Source: JBAZTO01 sp041661865 (GTDB lineage: Bacteria > Planctomycetota > Phycisphaerae > SM23-33). From it: a stretch of 18,584 bases of DNA. Below the pieces are notes generated by a model. It was given only the letters and a program-made list of their open reading frames with translations, was not told where the DNA came from and did no database searches. The DNA is taken from contig JBAZTO010000066.1 in assembly GCA_041661865.1 (NCBI GenBank), positions 1 through 18,584 of the forward strand. The letters run 5' to 3'. The number at the start of each line of letters is the position of its first letter. The first letter of the stretch is position 1. Shown here in pieces: positions 1 to 6,824 of the stretch. The translations under genes were made by a program, and so were the position numbers.

Positions 1-129
1 AAAAGACAAAATGATCTCCGCAAGCGGCATCGCGGACGACCGAATAGCAGGCTGCGCGTGATCAGCGTTTGACAGAATCATCTTGTCCGAGACGGTTGGC
101 TTGACAACCCGCTACATAGCGGGGCGACA

Positions 130-221
130 GAAAGTCTGCCGGCCCGTCGGGCCTGGTGTTCCTGGGGCCGGCCTCCGGGGCCTGACGGCCCCGGCCAAAT
201 CCTTCTCGGCCCGTCGGGCCT
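130..221 (+). repeat. GC-rich hairpin repeat, family A, copy 1
   Basis: About 92 bp that recurs in the same orientation at 17906-17999 with roughly 90% identity by eye. It contains three hairpin-forming blocks: GGCCCGTCGGGCC, then CCGGGGCC-TGAC-GGCCCCGG, then GGCCCGTCGGGCC again. It lies immediately downstream of the metF stop codon, so on the minus strand it could also act as a transcription end or mRNA-stabilising structure; that is inference. The remaining bases 1-129 hold no gene I can support, only a small inverted repeat (CCCGCTA-CA-TAGCGGG, 108-123). Confidence 0.85.
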
Positions 222-237
222 AATTCGCGGCTATTCC

Positions 238-1149
238 CTACGCCAGGCCGGCGGCCTGGATAATGGCCGGGACGCAATGGTCCCAGCCCAAGGTCATCAG
301 GTGGGCGCCCTGGCAGCAGTGCTTCATGTCGCGGATCAACTCGCCGCAGATGTCCACCGAAACCTTCTCGCGGTCGTCCTTGGAGGCGTCGGTGAGGCGC
401 TGGATGATCGACGCGGGCACCTGCACGCCCGGCACGGAGCTGTTCATGTACTTGGCCATGCCGGCGGATTTGAGCATCACGATGCCCACCAGCACCGGCA
501 CCTTCAGGTGCGAGATGCGGTTCATGAACGACTCGAACATCGCCGGATCATAGACGGCCTGGGTCTGGACGAACTGGGCCCCGGCCTCCACCTTCTTCTC
601 CAGCTTCATCGCCTGCATCTCGGGGTATTCGCCGCAGGGCGTGACGCAGCAGCCCTTGTAGAACTTCGGCGCCCCGTCCAGCACGTTGGGATTGCCCTTG
701 GCGTCGGTGCCCATATCGTGGCCGCCCTCGAGCGTCACCATCGCCTGGAGCAGGCCCACCGAGTCGAGGTCGAAGACGCTCTTGGCGTCCTTGTGGTCGC
801 CCAGGGCCACGTGGTCGCCCGTCAGGGACAGCACGTTGCGGATGCCCAGGGCATAGGCCGAGAGCAGGTCGCTCTGGAGGGCCAGGCGGTTGCGGTCGCG
901 ACAGACCATCTGGAAGATCGGCTCGATGCCCCGGTCGACCAGCAGCTTGCTGGCCGCCATGGAGCCCAGCCGCATGACCGCCGTCTGGATGTCGGTGACA
1001 TTGACGGCCGTCACGGCGCCCTTGAGGTAGGCCTCCGCCTCGTGCATGCACGGGCCGATGTTGACGCCCTTGGGCGGGCCGATCTCGCCGGTCACCACGA
1101 AGTGCCCCGCTTCCAGTTCCGCCTGCAACTTACTGACCGGTTCGCTCAT
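238..1149 (-). CDS. metF: 5,10-methylenetetrahydrofolate reductase, MetF type
   Basis: 303 residues. It reduces 5,10-methylene-THF to 5-methyl-THF in an FAD-dependent TIM barrel. Family hallmarks are visible: TGEIGPPKG near the N terminus with E22 at the position of the catalytic glutamate, and LSLTGDH with D112 matching the flavin-tuning aspartate of E. coli MetF. The length matches the family. The start is the ATG at 1149-1147, preceded by GGAGAGAAGA; a longer open frame reaching 1785 only overlaps metV and is not the gene. It follows metV by 53 bp and is the third gene of a minus-strand operon. Pairing with MetV and a FeS-flavoprotein is the arrangement seen in acetogen and sulfate-reducer type reductases that take electrons from a protein partner rather than simply from NAD(P)H. 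The family call is firm; the electron donor is inferred. Confidence 0.93.
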   Translation of the reverse strand: MSEPVSKLQAELEAGHFVVTGEIGPPKGVNIGPCMHEAEAYLKGAVTAVNVTDIQTAVMRLGSMAASKLLVDRGIEPIFQMVCRDRNRLALQSDLLSAYALGIRNVLSLTGDHVALGDHKDAKSVFDLDSVGLLQAMVTLEGGHDMGTDAKGNPNVLDGAPKFYKGCCVTPCGEYPEMQAMKLEKKVEAGAQFVQTQAVYDPAMFESFMNRISHLKVPVLVGIVMLKSAGMAKYMNSSVPGVQVPASIIQRLTDASKDDREKVSVDICGELIRDMKHCCQGAHLMTLGWDHCVPAIIQAAGLA

Positions 1150-1176
1150 TCTTCTCTCCAAACGACTTGGCGTCAC

Positions 1177-1194
1177 CTGCCTGTCGGCAGGCAG
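1177..1194. repeat. short palindromic repeat CTGCCTG-TCGG-CAGGCAG
   Basis: Seven-base-pair stem with a TCGG loop in the 53-bp gap between metV and metF. Related sequences occur at 12946-12964 (ACCTACCGGCAGGCAGG) and, reverse complemented, around 17509-17527 (CCTGCCTACAGGCGGGTGG). It is probably a small dispersed palindrome, and here it may form a hairpin in the metVF mRNA. Confidence 0.6.
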
Positions 1195-1202
1195 ATTTGC
1201 GG

Positions 1203-1871
1203 CTAATCTGTTAATTCCTTGTGCGTCAGTCGGCGGGCGCCGCCGCTGCGGTCCTTGCTCCAGCATCGCGCCGGCCGGAGCTTCTTGAGTTCGTCCAGGC
1301 GGCCCAGTTCCTTCATCCGCTCGTGGATAAGGTGCCAGGCACAATCCATATCGGGGCTCACTTCGCACTTGCCCTTGTTGGTTCCGCCGCAGGCCCCGTT
1401 GATGAGATTCTTGGAGCAGCGGGCGATGGGGCAGATCCCGCCGGTACTGGCCAGCACGCACTCGCCGCAGCCGTGGCAGTATTCCTCCCACACGCCGTTG
1501 GCCACGCCCGCGCCGTAGAAGGTCGTGTTCAGGCCCGGCAGCACCGGCACGCCGGGGATCAGGCCGCTCATAAAGCCCACGCCCACGCCGCAGGCGATGC
1601 TCAGCACCGCGTCGTAGTCGGAGGGCTTGCGGGCCAGCTTGTCGATGAACTCGCGATCGCACTGGCGGAGCATGGTGTCGGTATCGACGGTCAGCTCGCG
1701 GCCCTTGGCCCGGGCGGCCAGGCGAAGCTGGCTGGCCAGTTCCTCGGCCTGCTTCTCCCCGCCCGACAGGCACACCGTCACGCACGAGCCGCAGGAGATG
1801 AGCAGCACCCGCTTGTAGGGCTCGAGCATCTCCATGATTTCCTTGATGAGCTTTTTCTTGGCTACGATCAT
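1203..1871 (-). CDS. metV: MetV: methylene-THF reductase C-terminal-domain protein (Cys-rich, zinc/FeS binding)
   Basis: 222 residues. It matches the stand-alone MTHFR C-terminal domain family (MetV), the structural subunit that partners MetF and links it to an electron-donating module. Cysteine clusters are visible: ISCGSCVTVC near residue 25, then CHGCGECV, GGICPIARCSKNL and NGACGGTNKGKCEV in the second half. These are the metal- or cluster-binding motifs of the family. The ATG at 1871-1869 has AGGAG upstream. The gene sits between the FeS-flavoprotein gene (101-bp gap) and metF (53-bp gap), all on the minus strand. The last 25 or so residues are basic and unlike the core, but the frame is clean to the stop. 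Which metal the cysteines hold cannot be told from sequence. Confidence 0.88.
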   Translation of the reverse strand: MIVAKKKLIKEIMEMLEPYKRVLLISCGSCVTVCLSGGEKQAEELASQLRLAARAKGRELTVDTDTMLRQCDREFIDKLARKPSDYDAVLSIACGVGVGFMSGLIPGVPVLPGLNTTFYGAGVANGVWEEYCHGCGECVLASTGGICPIARCSKNLINGACGGTNKGKCEVSPDMDCAWHLIHERMKELGRLDELKKLRPARCWSKDRSGGARRLTHKELTD

Positions 1872-1972
1872 CCTTGTGCTCCTGGGAATCGCGAATTAAT
1901 CAGCCGCATAGGCCTCGCAGGACGCGGAGGTGATTTCCTGAACCTCTGCGACCGGCTGGCCTGTTGTCACGT

Positions 1973-4042
1973 TCAATCCTTGAGCCGCCCTGCCGCCTCG
2001 GCCAGCACTTCCTCGACGGCCGCCCGCGACGGTCGCGTCAGTTCCATCAGTTGCAGGCGGCTGGACTTGAGCCCCGCAGCCTTAATCATCGTCCGGGCCT
2101 GCACCACGCGGCGGCGAATCCGCTTGGCCGCCTGCGGGTAACGCTCGAAAGAGTCCTGGCAACTGACGACGAAGATCGCGTCGGCCCCGTCCTCGAAGGC
2201 GTGCAGCAGGTCCGCCACGCGAAGCGGCGCCAGGCTGGGCAGGTAGATCCCCCGCACGCCCGCGGGCAGCGGGGCCTGGCCGGACCATTCCTCCGCCGAG
2301 GCGCGGTAGCCGCAGATGTATGCGATCGTCTTGCGGGCTGAGCCATTGTCGCCCGCCAGCGTCGCGCGGGTCAGTTCGCCGATCCACCCGTGCTCGTGAC
2401 CGCGGGTGATGATCGCGTTGGCCGGGCACTCAGCCACGCAGATGCCGCAGGCCTGGCACAAGGCCGAGTCGATCCGGGCCACGTCGCCGACGCTGGGAAC
2501 CTCGAACGGGCAGACGCGGACGCAGGTCATGCAGGCGGCGCACTTGTCCACCAGCACCTCCGCCCCGCCGCCGCAGCCCATGCAGCGGCGCGCCTCGCGA
2601 AGGGCTGCCAGCGGGCTGTAATTGCGGTCGATGGCGGTGAAGGACTTCTTCCGCTCGGCGGGGTCCTCGCAGACCACGTTCTCGCGGCCGACGCGGCGGA
2701 CCTTGCCGGTGGTGTTGCCATAAAGCTTGTCAATGTACGGCGGCAGCGAATCGTCCAGGACGATGGGCTTGCCCGAGAGGTACTGGTCGATCGCCCGCGC
2801 GGCCCGCTGGCCGCTGGCACAGGCCTCCACCACCGATCCCGGCGGAGTGGCGATTTCGCCGCAGGCGAACACGTGCGGCAGGTTGGTCTGGCAGGTGGCG
2901 GCGTTGACCTCCAGCCGGCCCTGGGCGCTGGCCTTGACGCTGCTGCCGGCCAGGAAGCCCAGCTCGGCCATCTGGCCGATGGCGATGATAACCGTGTCGC
3001 ACGCGACGGTGATAACGTCGCTGTCGTCGTACTGCGGATTGAAACGCTTGTTCTCGTCGAAAACTCGCGTCACGCGCCGCGCCTTGACCGCGCGGATGTC
3101 GCCGCCGACGACGGTCACTTCCACCGGGCCGCGACGATAGATAATGTCGATGCCTTCCTGCCGGGCCTCGTCCTGTTCCCAGACGAAGGCGGGCATTTCC
3201 GACTCGTCTTCCAGGCACATCATCCGCACGCGGGCGGCGCCCAGTCGCAGGGCCGAGCGGGCCGTATCGACGGCCACGTTGCCCCCGCCGATCACCAGGA
3301 CATCGCTCCCGATCTTTGGCGCGCGGTCGAAGGCCACTGCCGTGAGGAACTCCAGAGCGCCCAGGACGTTCTTGTGGTCGGCCCCAGGCATGGGCAGCGG
3401 GCGCGTGCGGGAAAGCCCGACGGCCAGGCACACCGCGGCGAAGCCTTCGGCCTTGAGCTGGTCGAGGCCCCTGTCCTTGCCGATTTCCACGCCGGTGACC
3501 ACATTCACGCCGTGGGCCTTGACCCAATCCACGTCCATCGCCACCACGTCGCGCGGCAGGCGGTAGGAAGGGATGGCCGTCGCGGGAACGCCGCCGGCCC
3601 GGCCGAGGCGCTCAAAGACCGTCGGACGGTAGCCGAGCTTGGCCAGTTCCAGCGCAGCCGACAGCCCCGCCGGCCCGCCGCCGACGACGGCGACGTTGGC
3701 CTTGTTCTGGGTGGTCTTGCGGACGCTCGCGCCGGCCCCGGCCCGCTCAGCCACGAAGCGCTTGACCTCGCGGATGGCCACGGCGGCGTCCACATCGTTG
3801 CGGCGGCAGTTGGCCTCGCAGGGATGGTGGCAGACCCGCCCGCAGACGCTGGCAAAGGGGAGTTTCTCACGGATCACGTCGATGGCCTGGCCGAACCGCC
3901 CTGCTGCCGCATGCTCCAGGTACGCCCGCACGTCAGCATGCACCGGGCAGTTGTAACGGCACGGCGCCCAGAGGCGTTCCATCAACTCCTTGGGGCTGGT
4001 CAACTTGGCCACGTCAGTACTGGTTACGTCCGATATCGTCAT
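1973..4042 (-). CDS. GltD-like FAD/NAD(P) oxidoreductase fused to 2x[4Fe-4S] ferredoxin and FlpD/MvhD-like domain
   Basis: 689 residues, first gene of the metV-metF operon. Residues 28-79 hold the Fer4_20-type cysteine set (CRYNC, then CGRVCHHPCEANC) of the glutamate-synthase small chain family. GGGPAG at 121-126 is the FAD-binding Rossmann loop and GGGNVA at 252-257 the NAD(P)-binding loop. A ferredoxin module at about 485-545 has CAACMTCVRVCP and CQACGICVAECP, giving two [4Fe-4S] sites. The last 120 residues resemble FlpD/MvhD, the small electron-transfer subunit of hydrogenase-heterodisulfide reductase complexes. The start at 4042 has GGAG 8 bp upstream and removes a spurious 200-residue N-terminal extension of the open frame. 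The probable role is to pass electrons between NAD(P)H or ferredoxin and MetFV in the cytoplasm. No glutamate-synthase large subunit gene is in the window, which argues against a true GltD. The domain calls are solid; the role is inference from context. Confidence 0.85.
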   Translation of the reverse strand: MTISDVTSTDVAKLTSPKELMERLWAPCRYNCPVHADVRAYLEHAAAGRFGQAIDVIREKLPFASVCGRVCHHPCEANCRRNDVDAAVAIREVKRFVAERAGAGASVRKTTQNKANVAVVGGGPAGLSAALELAKLGYRPTVFERLGRAGGVPATAIPSYRLPRDVVAMDVDWVKAHGVNVVTGVEIGKDRGLDQLKAEGFAAVCLAVGLSRTRPLPMPGADHKNVLGALEFLTAVAFDRAPKIGSDVLVIGGGNVAVDTARSALRLGAARVRMMCLEDESEMPAFVWEQDEARQEGIDIIYRRGPVEVTVVGGDIRAVKARRVTRVFDENKRFNPQYDDSDVITVACDTVIIAIGQMAELGFLAGSSVKASAQGRLEVNAATCQTNLPHVFACGEIATPPGSVVEACASGQRAARAIDQYLSGKPIVLDDSLPPYIDKLYGNTTGKVRRVGRENVVCEDPAERKKSFTAIDRNYSPLAALREARRCMGCGGGAEVLVDKCAACMTCVRVCPFEVPSVGDVARIDSALCQACGICVAECPANAIITRGHEHGWIGELTRATLAGDNGSARKTIAYICGYRASAEEWSGQAPLPAGVRGIYLPSLAPLRVADLLHAFEDGADAIFVVSCQDSFERYPQAAKRIRRRVVQARTMIKAAGLKSSRLQLMELTRPSRAAVEEVLAEAAGRLKD

Positions 4043-4085
4043 GTCGTCTCCAGCTATTCCTACGGTGAAGAAGCCCAAAATATAG

Positions 4086-4113
4086 CCGCCGGCACAAGAA
4101 AAAGAGCCGGCGG
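4086..4113 (-). other. Leader hairpin upstream of the FeS-flavoprotein gene
   Basis: Perfect 8-bp stem CCGCCGGC/GCCGGCGG with a 12-nt A-rich loop (U-rich on the transcribed strand). It lies in the predicted 5' leader of the metFV operon, about 45-70 nt before the start codon. It may be structural or regulatory; I cannot assign it to a known riboswitch. Confidence 0.4.
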
Positions 4114-4137
4114 TCTTCACCTGCGACTGGTAAATCG

Positions 4138-4167
4138 ATTGTACGGGAACAGACCTTGGAAAAGCAA
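4138..4167 (-). promoter_or_regulatory. Candidate sigma70-type promoter of the metFV operon
   Basis: Read on the minus strand: TTGCTT (4167-4162), 18-bp spacer, TACAAT (4143-4138). Transcription would start near 4131, giving a leader of about 90 nt. The call is a motif match only. Confidence 0.45.
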
Positions 4168-4202
4168 TGGGAGACTCCGCGCCGTCGCGCAACGGGTCAG
4201 CG

Positions 4203-4231
4203 TTGACGGGACGGGCCACCGCTGCTAGCAT
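4203..4231 (+). promoter_or_regulatory. Candidate sigma70-type promoter of the isocitrate dehydrogenase gene
   Basis: TTGACG (4203-4208), 17-bp spacer, TAGCAT (4226-4231). It resembles the TTGACG/TAGGAT pair in front of the aminotransferase gene. The leader would be about 140 nt and would include the palindromic repeat at 4272-4322. Confidence 0.4.
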
Positions 4232-4271
4232 GTGCGGCTCGCTTTGACGCAGTCGTAGAAGATTCGCATGG

Positions 4272-4322
4272 CTGCAACAATGCAGTCGTAGTCGTAGGGC
4301 GTGCAACTTGTTGCACGCGGAA
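4272..4322. repeat. Palindromic repeat, family B (GCGTGCAACTTGTTGCACGC), copy 1
   Basis: A small hairpin (CTGCA-ACAA-TGCAG, 4272-4285) followed by the palindrome GCGTGCAACTTGTTGCACGC at 4299-4318. The 29 bases 4294-4322 are the exact reverse complement of 18247-18275. Two further copies sit at 14636-14710. Confidence 0.85.
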
Positions 4323-4376
4323 GAGCCGCAAACAATGCAGACGTGGCACCCAAAGATACTTGAAAGGTTTTGAGCG

Positions 4377-5492
4377 ATGGCTAAGAAGCACACGGCGACG
4401 TTGATCACTGGCGACGGGACGGGGCCGGAACTGGCCCAGGCGGCTCGGCGATGCGTGGACGCGGCACTGGCCTCGACCCCCGGGGCCGGCAGCATCGAGT
4501 GGAAGATCGGCCTGGCCGGCGTGGACATCATGGAGACCGCCGGCACCCCCATGCCCGACGAGACCATCGCCCTGGTCCGCGCCAGCGACGTGACGCTCAA
4601 GGCGCCCATCACCACGCCCATCGGCAAGGGCTTTCGCTCGGTCAACGTGCTGCTCCGCCAGACCCTCGACCTCTACGCCTGTCTGCGTCCCTGCAAGAGC
4701 TACAAGGGCGTCCGCAGCCGCTATGAAAACATCGACCTGGTCATCGTCCGCGAGAATACCGAGGATCTCTACGCCGGCGTGGAGTTCGAGAAGGGCCAGC
4801 CCGCCACGGCCGAGCTGATCCAGGCCGTCAATTCGCTGGCCACCGATCGCAAGATCAAGACCGGCGCCGATACCACCGGCGTGTCCATCAAGCCCATCAG
4901 CGTGGAGAACAGCCGGCGGATCGTGAAGTTCGCCTTCGATTACGCCCGCGCCAACGGCCGCAAGAAGGTCACCGCCGTCCACAAGGCCAACATCATGAAG
5001 TTCACCGACGGCCTGTTCGGCGCGGTGGCCGAGGAAGTGTCCAAGGGCTACGCCGACATCGCCTTCGAGCAGGTGCTGGTGGACAACATGTGCATGCAGT
5101 TGGTGCAGAAGCCCGAACTGTACGACGTGCTGGTGCTGCCCAACCTCTACGGCGACATTCTGTCGGACCTCTGCGCCGGACTGGTGGGCGGGCTGGGCGT
5201 GGCCCCCGGCGCCAACATCGGCGACAAGGGCGCGGTCTTCGAGGCCACCCACGGCAGCGCGCCCAAGTACAAGGGGCTCAACAAGGTCAACCCCACGGCG
5301 CTGATTCTCTCGGGCATGCTCATGCTCAAACACCTGGGCGAGACCGCCGCGGCCGAGAGGCTGGAAAAGGCCGTCGCCGCCGTCATCGCCGAGGGCAAGA
5401 GCGTCACCTACGACATGAAGCCCCATCGCGACGACCCGACCGCCGTCGGCACCAGTCAGATGGCCGACGCCATTATCGCCAAGATGAAGTAG
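4377..5492 (+). CDS. icd: NAD-dependent isocitrate dehydrogenase (isocitrate/isopropylmalate dehydrogenase family)
   Basis: 371 residues. It oxidatively decarboxylates isocitrate to 2-oxoglutarate. LITGDGTGPEL opens the fold; RSVNVLLRQ (87-95), with S88, N90 and R94, is the isocitrate-binding helix; RENTEDLYAG (125-134) is the IDH version of the motif (isopropylmalate dehydrogenases differ here). KANIMK carries the catalytic lysine, NLYGDILSD the metal aspartates, and THGSAPKYKG the cofactor loop. The length and motifs match the short NAD-linked, IDH3-like class rather than E. coli Icd. The start ATG at 4377 has only a weak AAAGG upstream. Homoisocitrate or tartrate dehydrogenase are related alternatives, but the motif set favours isocitrate. 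It is divergently oriented to the metFV operon and separated from the next gene by its own promoter. Confidence 0.88.
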   Translation: MAKKHTATLITGDGTGPELAQAARRCVDAALASTPGAGSIEWKIGLAGVDIMETAGTPMPDETIALVRASDVTLKAPITTPIGKGFRSVNVLLRQTLDLYACLRPCKSYKGVRSRYENIDLVIVRENTEDLYAGVEFEKGQPATAELIQAVNSLATDRKIKTGADTTGVSIKPISVENSRRIVKFAFDYARANGRKKVTAVHKANIMKFTDGLFGAVAEEVSKGYADIAFEQVLVDNMCMQLVQKPELYDVLVLPNLYGDILSDLCAGLVGGLGVAPGANIGDKGAVFEATHGSAPKYKGLNKVNPTALILSGMLMLKHLGETAAAERLEKAVAAVIAEGKSVTYDMKPHRDDPTAVGTSQMADAIIAKMK

Positions 5493-5499
5493 AACCCCA

Positions 5500-5528
5500 T
5501 TGACGCATTGGGCAAGTTGGTATAGGAT
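5500..5528 (+). promoter_or_regulatory. Candidate sigma70-type promoter of the aminotransferase-serA unit
   Basis: TTGACG (5500-5505), 17-bp spacer, TAGGAT (5523-5528), starting 8 bp after the icd stop. It predicts a leader of about 140 nt (5535-5674). The leader is G+C-rich and partly self-complementary, but I recognise no known riboswitch or T-box core in it. Confidence 0.5.
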
Positions 5529-5674
5529 ACCCAGATCAAGTCTTTCCCGGCCAAGGGGGAAATGGGCCCGGTCGGCTGGATAACATGTGGATACCGCGTC
5601 GGGTGGCAACCGTAGCAAGGGGCTGCGGCTCTGCCGGCCTGTACCCGCCGCTTAACTTTAATGGGAGATTTCCC

Positions 5675-6811
5675 ATGATCAAGCAGCGACTTTTCACCCC
5701 CGGTCCCACTGACGTTCCGCCCGAAGTACTGATCGAGATGGCCAAGCCGATCTTCCACCACCGCACCGAGCGGTTCAAGAAGCTCTTCGGCGAGGTCAAC
5801 GAGGGGCTCAAGAAGCTCCTGTTCACGACCAATGACGTGCTGACGCTGGCCGGTTCGGGCACGGCGGCCATCGAGGCCGCCATCGCCTGCGCCTGCCCGC
5901 GTGACAAGAAGGTACTCATCGCCAACGGCGGCAAGTTCGGCGAGCGATGGGTCAAGGTGGCCAAGGTTTACGGCCTGGATGTGGACGAAGTGAAAGTGGA
6001 GTGGGGCACGGCCATCACCGCCGACGCGGTCAAGGCCAAGCTGGCCCAGGGCGGCTATGGCGCCGTCATCGTGGTCCACAGCGAGACTTCCACGGCCACC
6101 ACGACCGACTTGCAGGCCATCGGCAAGGTCGTGGCCGAGACGGACGCGATCCTGATCGCCGACTGCATCACGGCGGCCGGCACGCTGCCGCTCAAGCAGG
6201 ATGAATGGAAGGTGGACATCGTCGGCGCCGGCAGCCAGAAGGCCTTCATGCTTCCGCCGGGCTTGGCGTTCGTGTCCGTCAGCCCCAAGGCCTGGGCCAA
6301 CATCGACAAGATCAACGCCCAGGTGTTCTATCTGAACCTCAAGGCCTACAGAAAAGCCCTGGCCGGCAGCGACGTGCCCTACACCCCGGCCGTCACGCTG
6401 ATCCGCGGCATGAAGGTCGCGCTGGACATGATCCACGCCATCGGCATGGAGAAGGTTTGGTCGCGTTCGGCCGCCCTGGCCCTGGCCATGCGCGAGGCCT
6501 CCAAGGCCCTGGGCATGACGGTGTTCTCCAAGTCCCCCAGCGCCTCGGTCACGGGCATCCTGTATCCCGAGGGCGTGGTGGACAAGACCTTCCGCAAGAT
6601 CCTCCGCGACAAGTACGGCTGCTCGGTCGCCGGCGGGCAGGACCACCTGGAAGGCAAGATGTTCCGCGTTTCGCACATGGGCTACACCGACCCGGTGGAC
6701 ACGATCGGCCTGATTGCGGCCATCGAGTACACCCTGGCCGAGTGCGGCGTGAAGGTCGAAATCGGCAAGGGCGTGGCCGCCGCGGCCAAGGTCCTCCAGG
6801 CATGGAACTAA
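5675..6811 (+). CDS. Class V aminotransferase (alanine-glyoxylate/serine-pyruvate type; possible phosphoserine aminotransferase)
   Basis: 378 residues, PLP-dependent fold type I. RLFTPGPTDVPPEV at the N terminus is the signature of the alanine-glyoxylate/serine-pyruvate aminotransferase family. GSGTAAIEA (about 60-68) forms the phosphate-binding turn, IADCITAAG holds the aspartate contacting the pyridine nitrogen, and K189 in GAGSQKAFMLPPGL is the Schiff-base lysine. The start ATG at 5675 has GGGAG upstream; the frame is open 30 codons further, but that part is leader. serA starts 13 bp after the stop with its own strong ribosome-binding site, so the two are almost certainly co-transcribed. 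This suggests the enzyme converts 3-phosphohydroxypyruvate to phosphoserine in place of SerC, or makes or uses glycine/serine directly. The family is certain; the substrate is inferred. Confidence 0.88.
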   Translation: MIKQRLFTPGPTDVPPEVLIEMAKPIFHHRTERFKKLFGEVNEGLKKLLFTTNDVLTLAGSGTAAIEAAIACACPRDKKVLIANGGKFGERWVKVAKVYGLDVDEVKVEWGTAITADAVKAKLAQGGYGAVIVVHSETSTATTTDLQAIGKVVAETDAILIADCITAAGTLPLKQDEWKVDIVGAGSQKAFMLPPGLAFVSVSPKAWANIDKINAQVFYLNLKAYRKALAGSDVPYTPAVTLIRGMKVALDMIHAIGMEKVWSRSAALALAMREASKALGMTVFSKSPSASVTGILYPEGVVDKTFRKILRDKYGCSVAGGQDHLEGKMFRVSHMGYTDPVDTIGLIAAIEYTLAECGVKVEIGKGVAAAAKVLQAWN

Positions 6812-6824
6812 GGAGGACAAACCC

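Larger units (their letters stand above)
4043..4376. other. Divergent intergenic region with two back-to-back promoters and a palindromic repeat
   Basis: 334 bp between the minus-strand metFV operon and the plus-strand isocitrate dehydrogenase gene. It holds the candidate promoters at 4138-4167 and 4203-4231, a leader hairpin at 4086-4113, and the repeat at 4272-4322. I see no small gene in it. Confidence 0.7.

Noticed and set aside
277..1206. Long plus-strand frames opposite metF, metV and the flavoprotein gene (also 1221-2141 and 2390-4228)
   Set aside because: They are rich in His, Arg, Ala and Gly with no family motif. They mirror high-GC third-position bias of the real genes on the other strand.
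238..1785. A single 515-codon minus-strand frame covering metF and much of metV
   Set aside because: The first 212 residues are low-complexity Arg/Gly/Pro shadow translation of metV in another frame. The MetF family start with its own ribosome-binding site is at 1149.
1973..4042. Glutamate synthase small subunit (GltD)
   Set aside because: The core is GltD-like, but the extra ferredoxin and FlpD-like parts and the metVF operon, with no large-subunit gene in the window, argue for an electron-transfer role instead.
4043..4645. 200-residue N-terminal extension of the flavoprotein and antisense reading into icd
   Set aside because: It crosses the start of the divergent icd gene and the repeat; the family N terminus begins at 4042.
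5535..5674. Riboswitch or T-box in the leader of the aminotransferase-serA unit
   Set aside because: No T-box core, glycine, SAM or THF riboswitch signature could be recognised; kept only as an open question in the findings.
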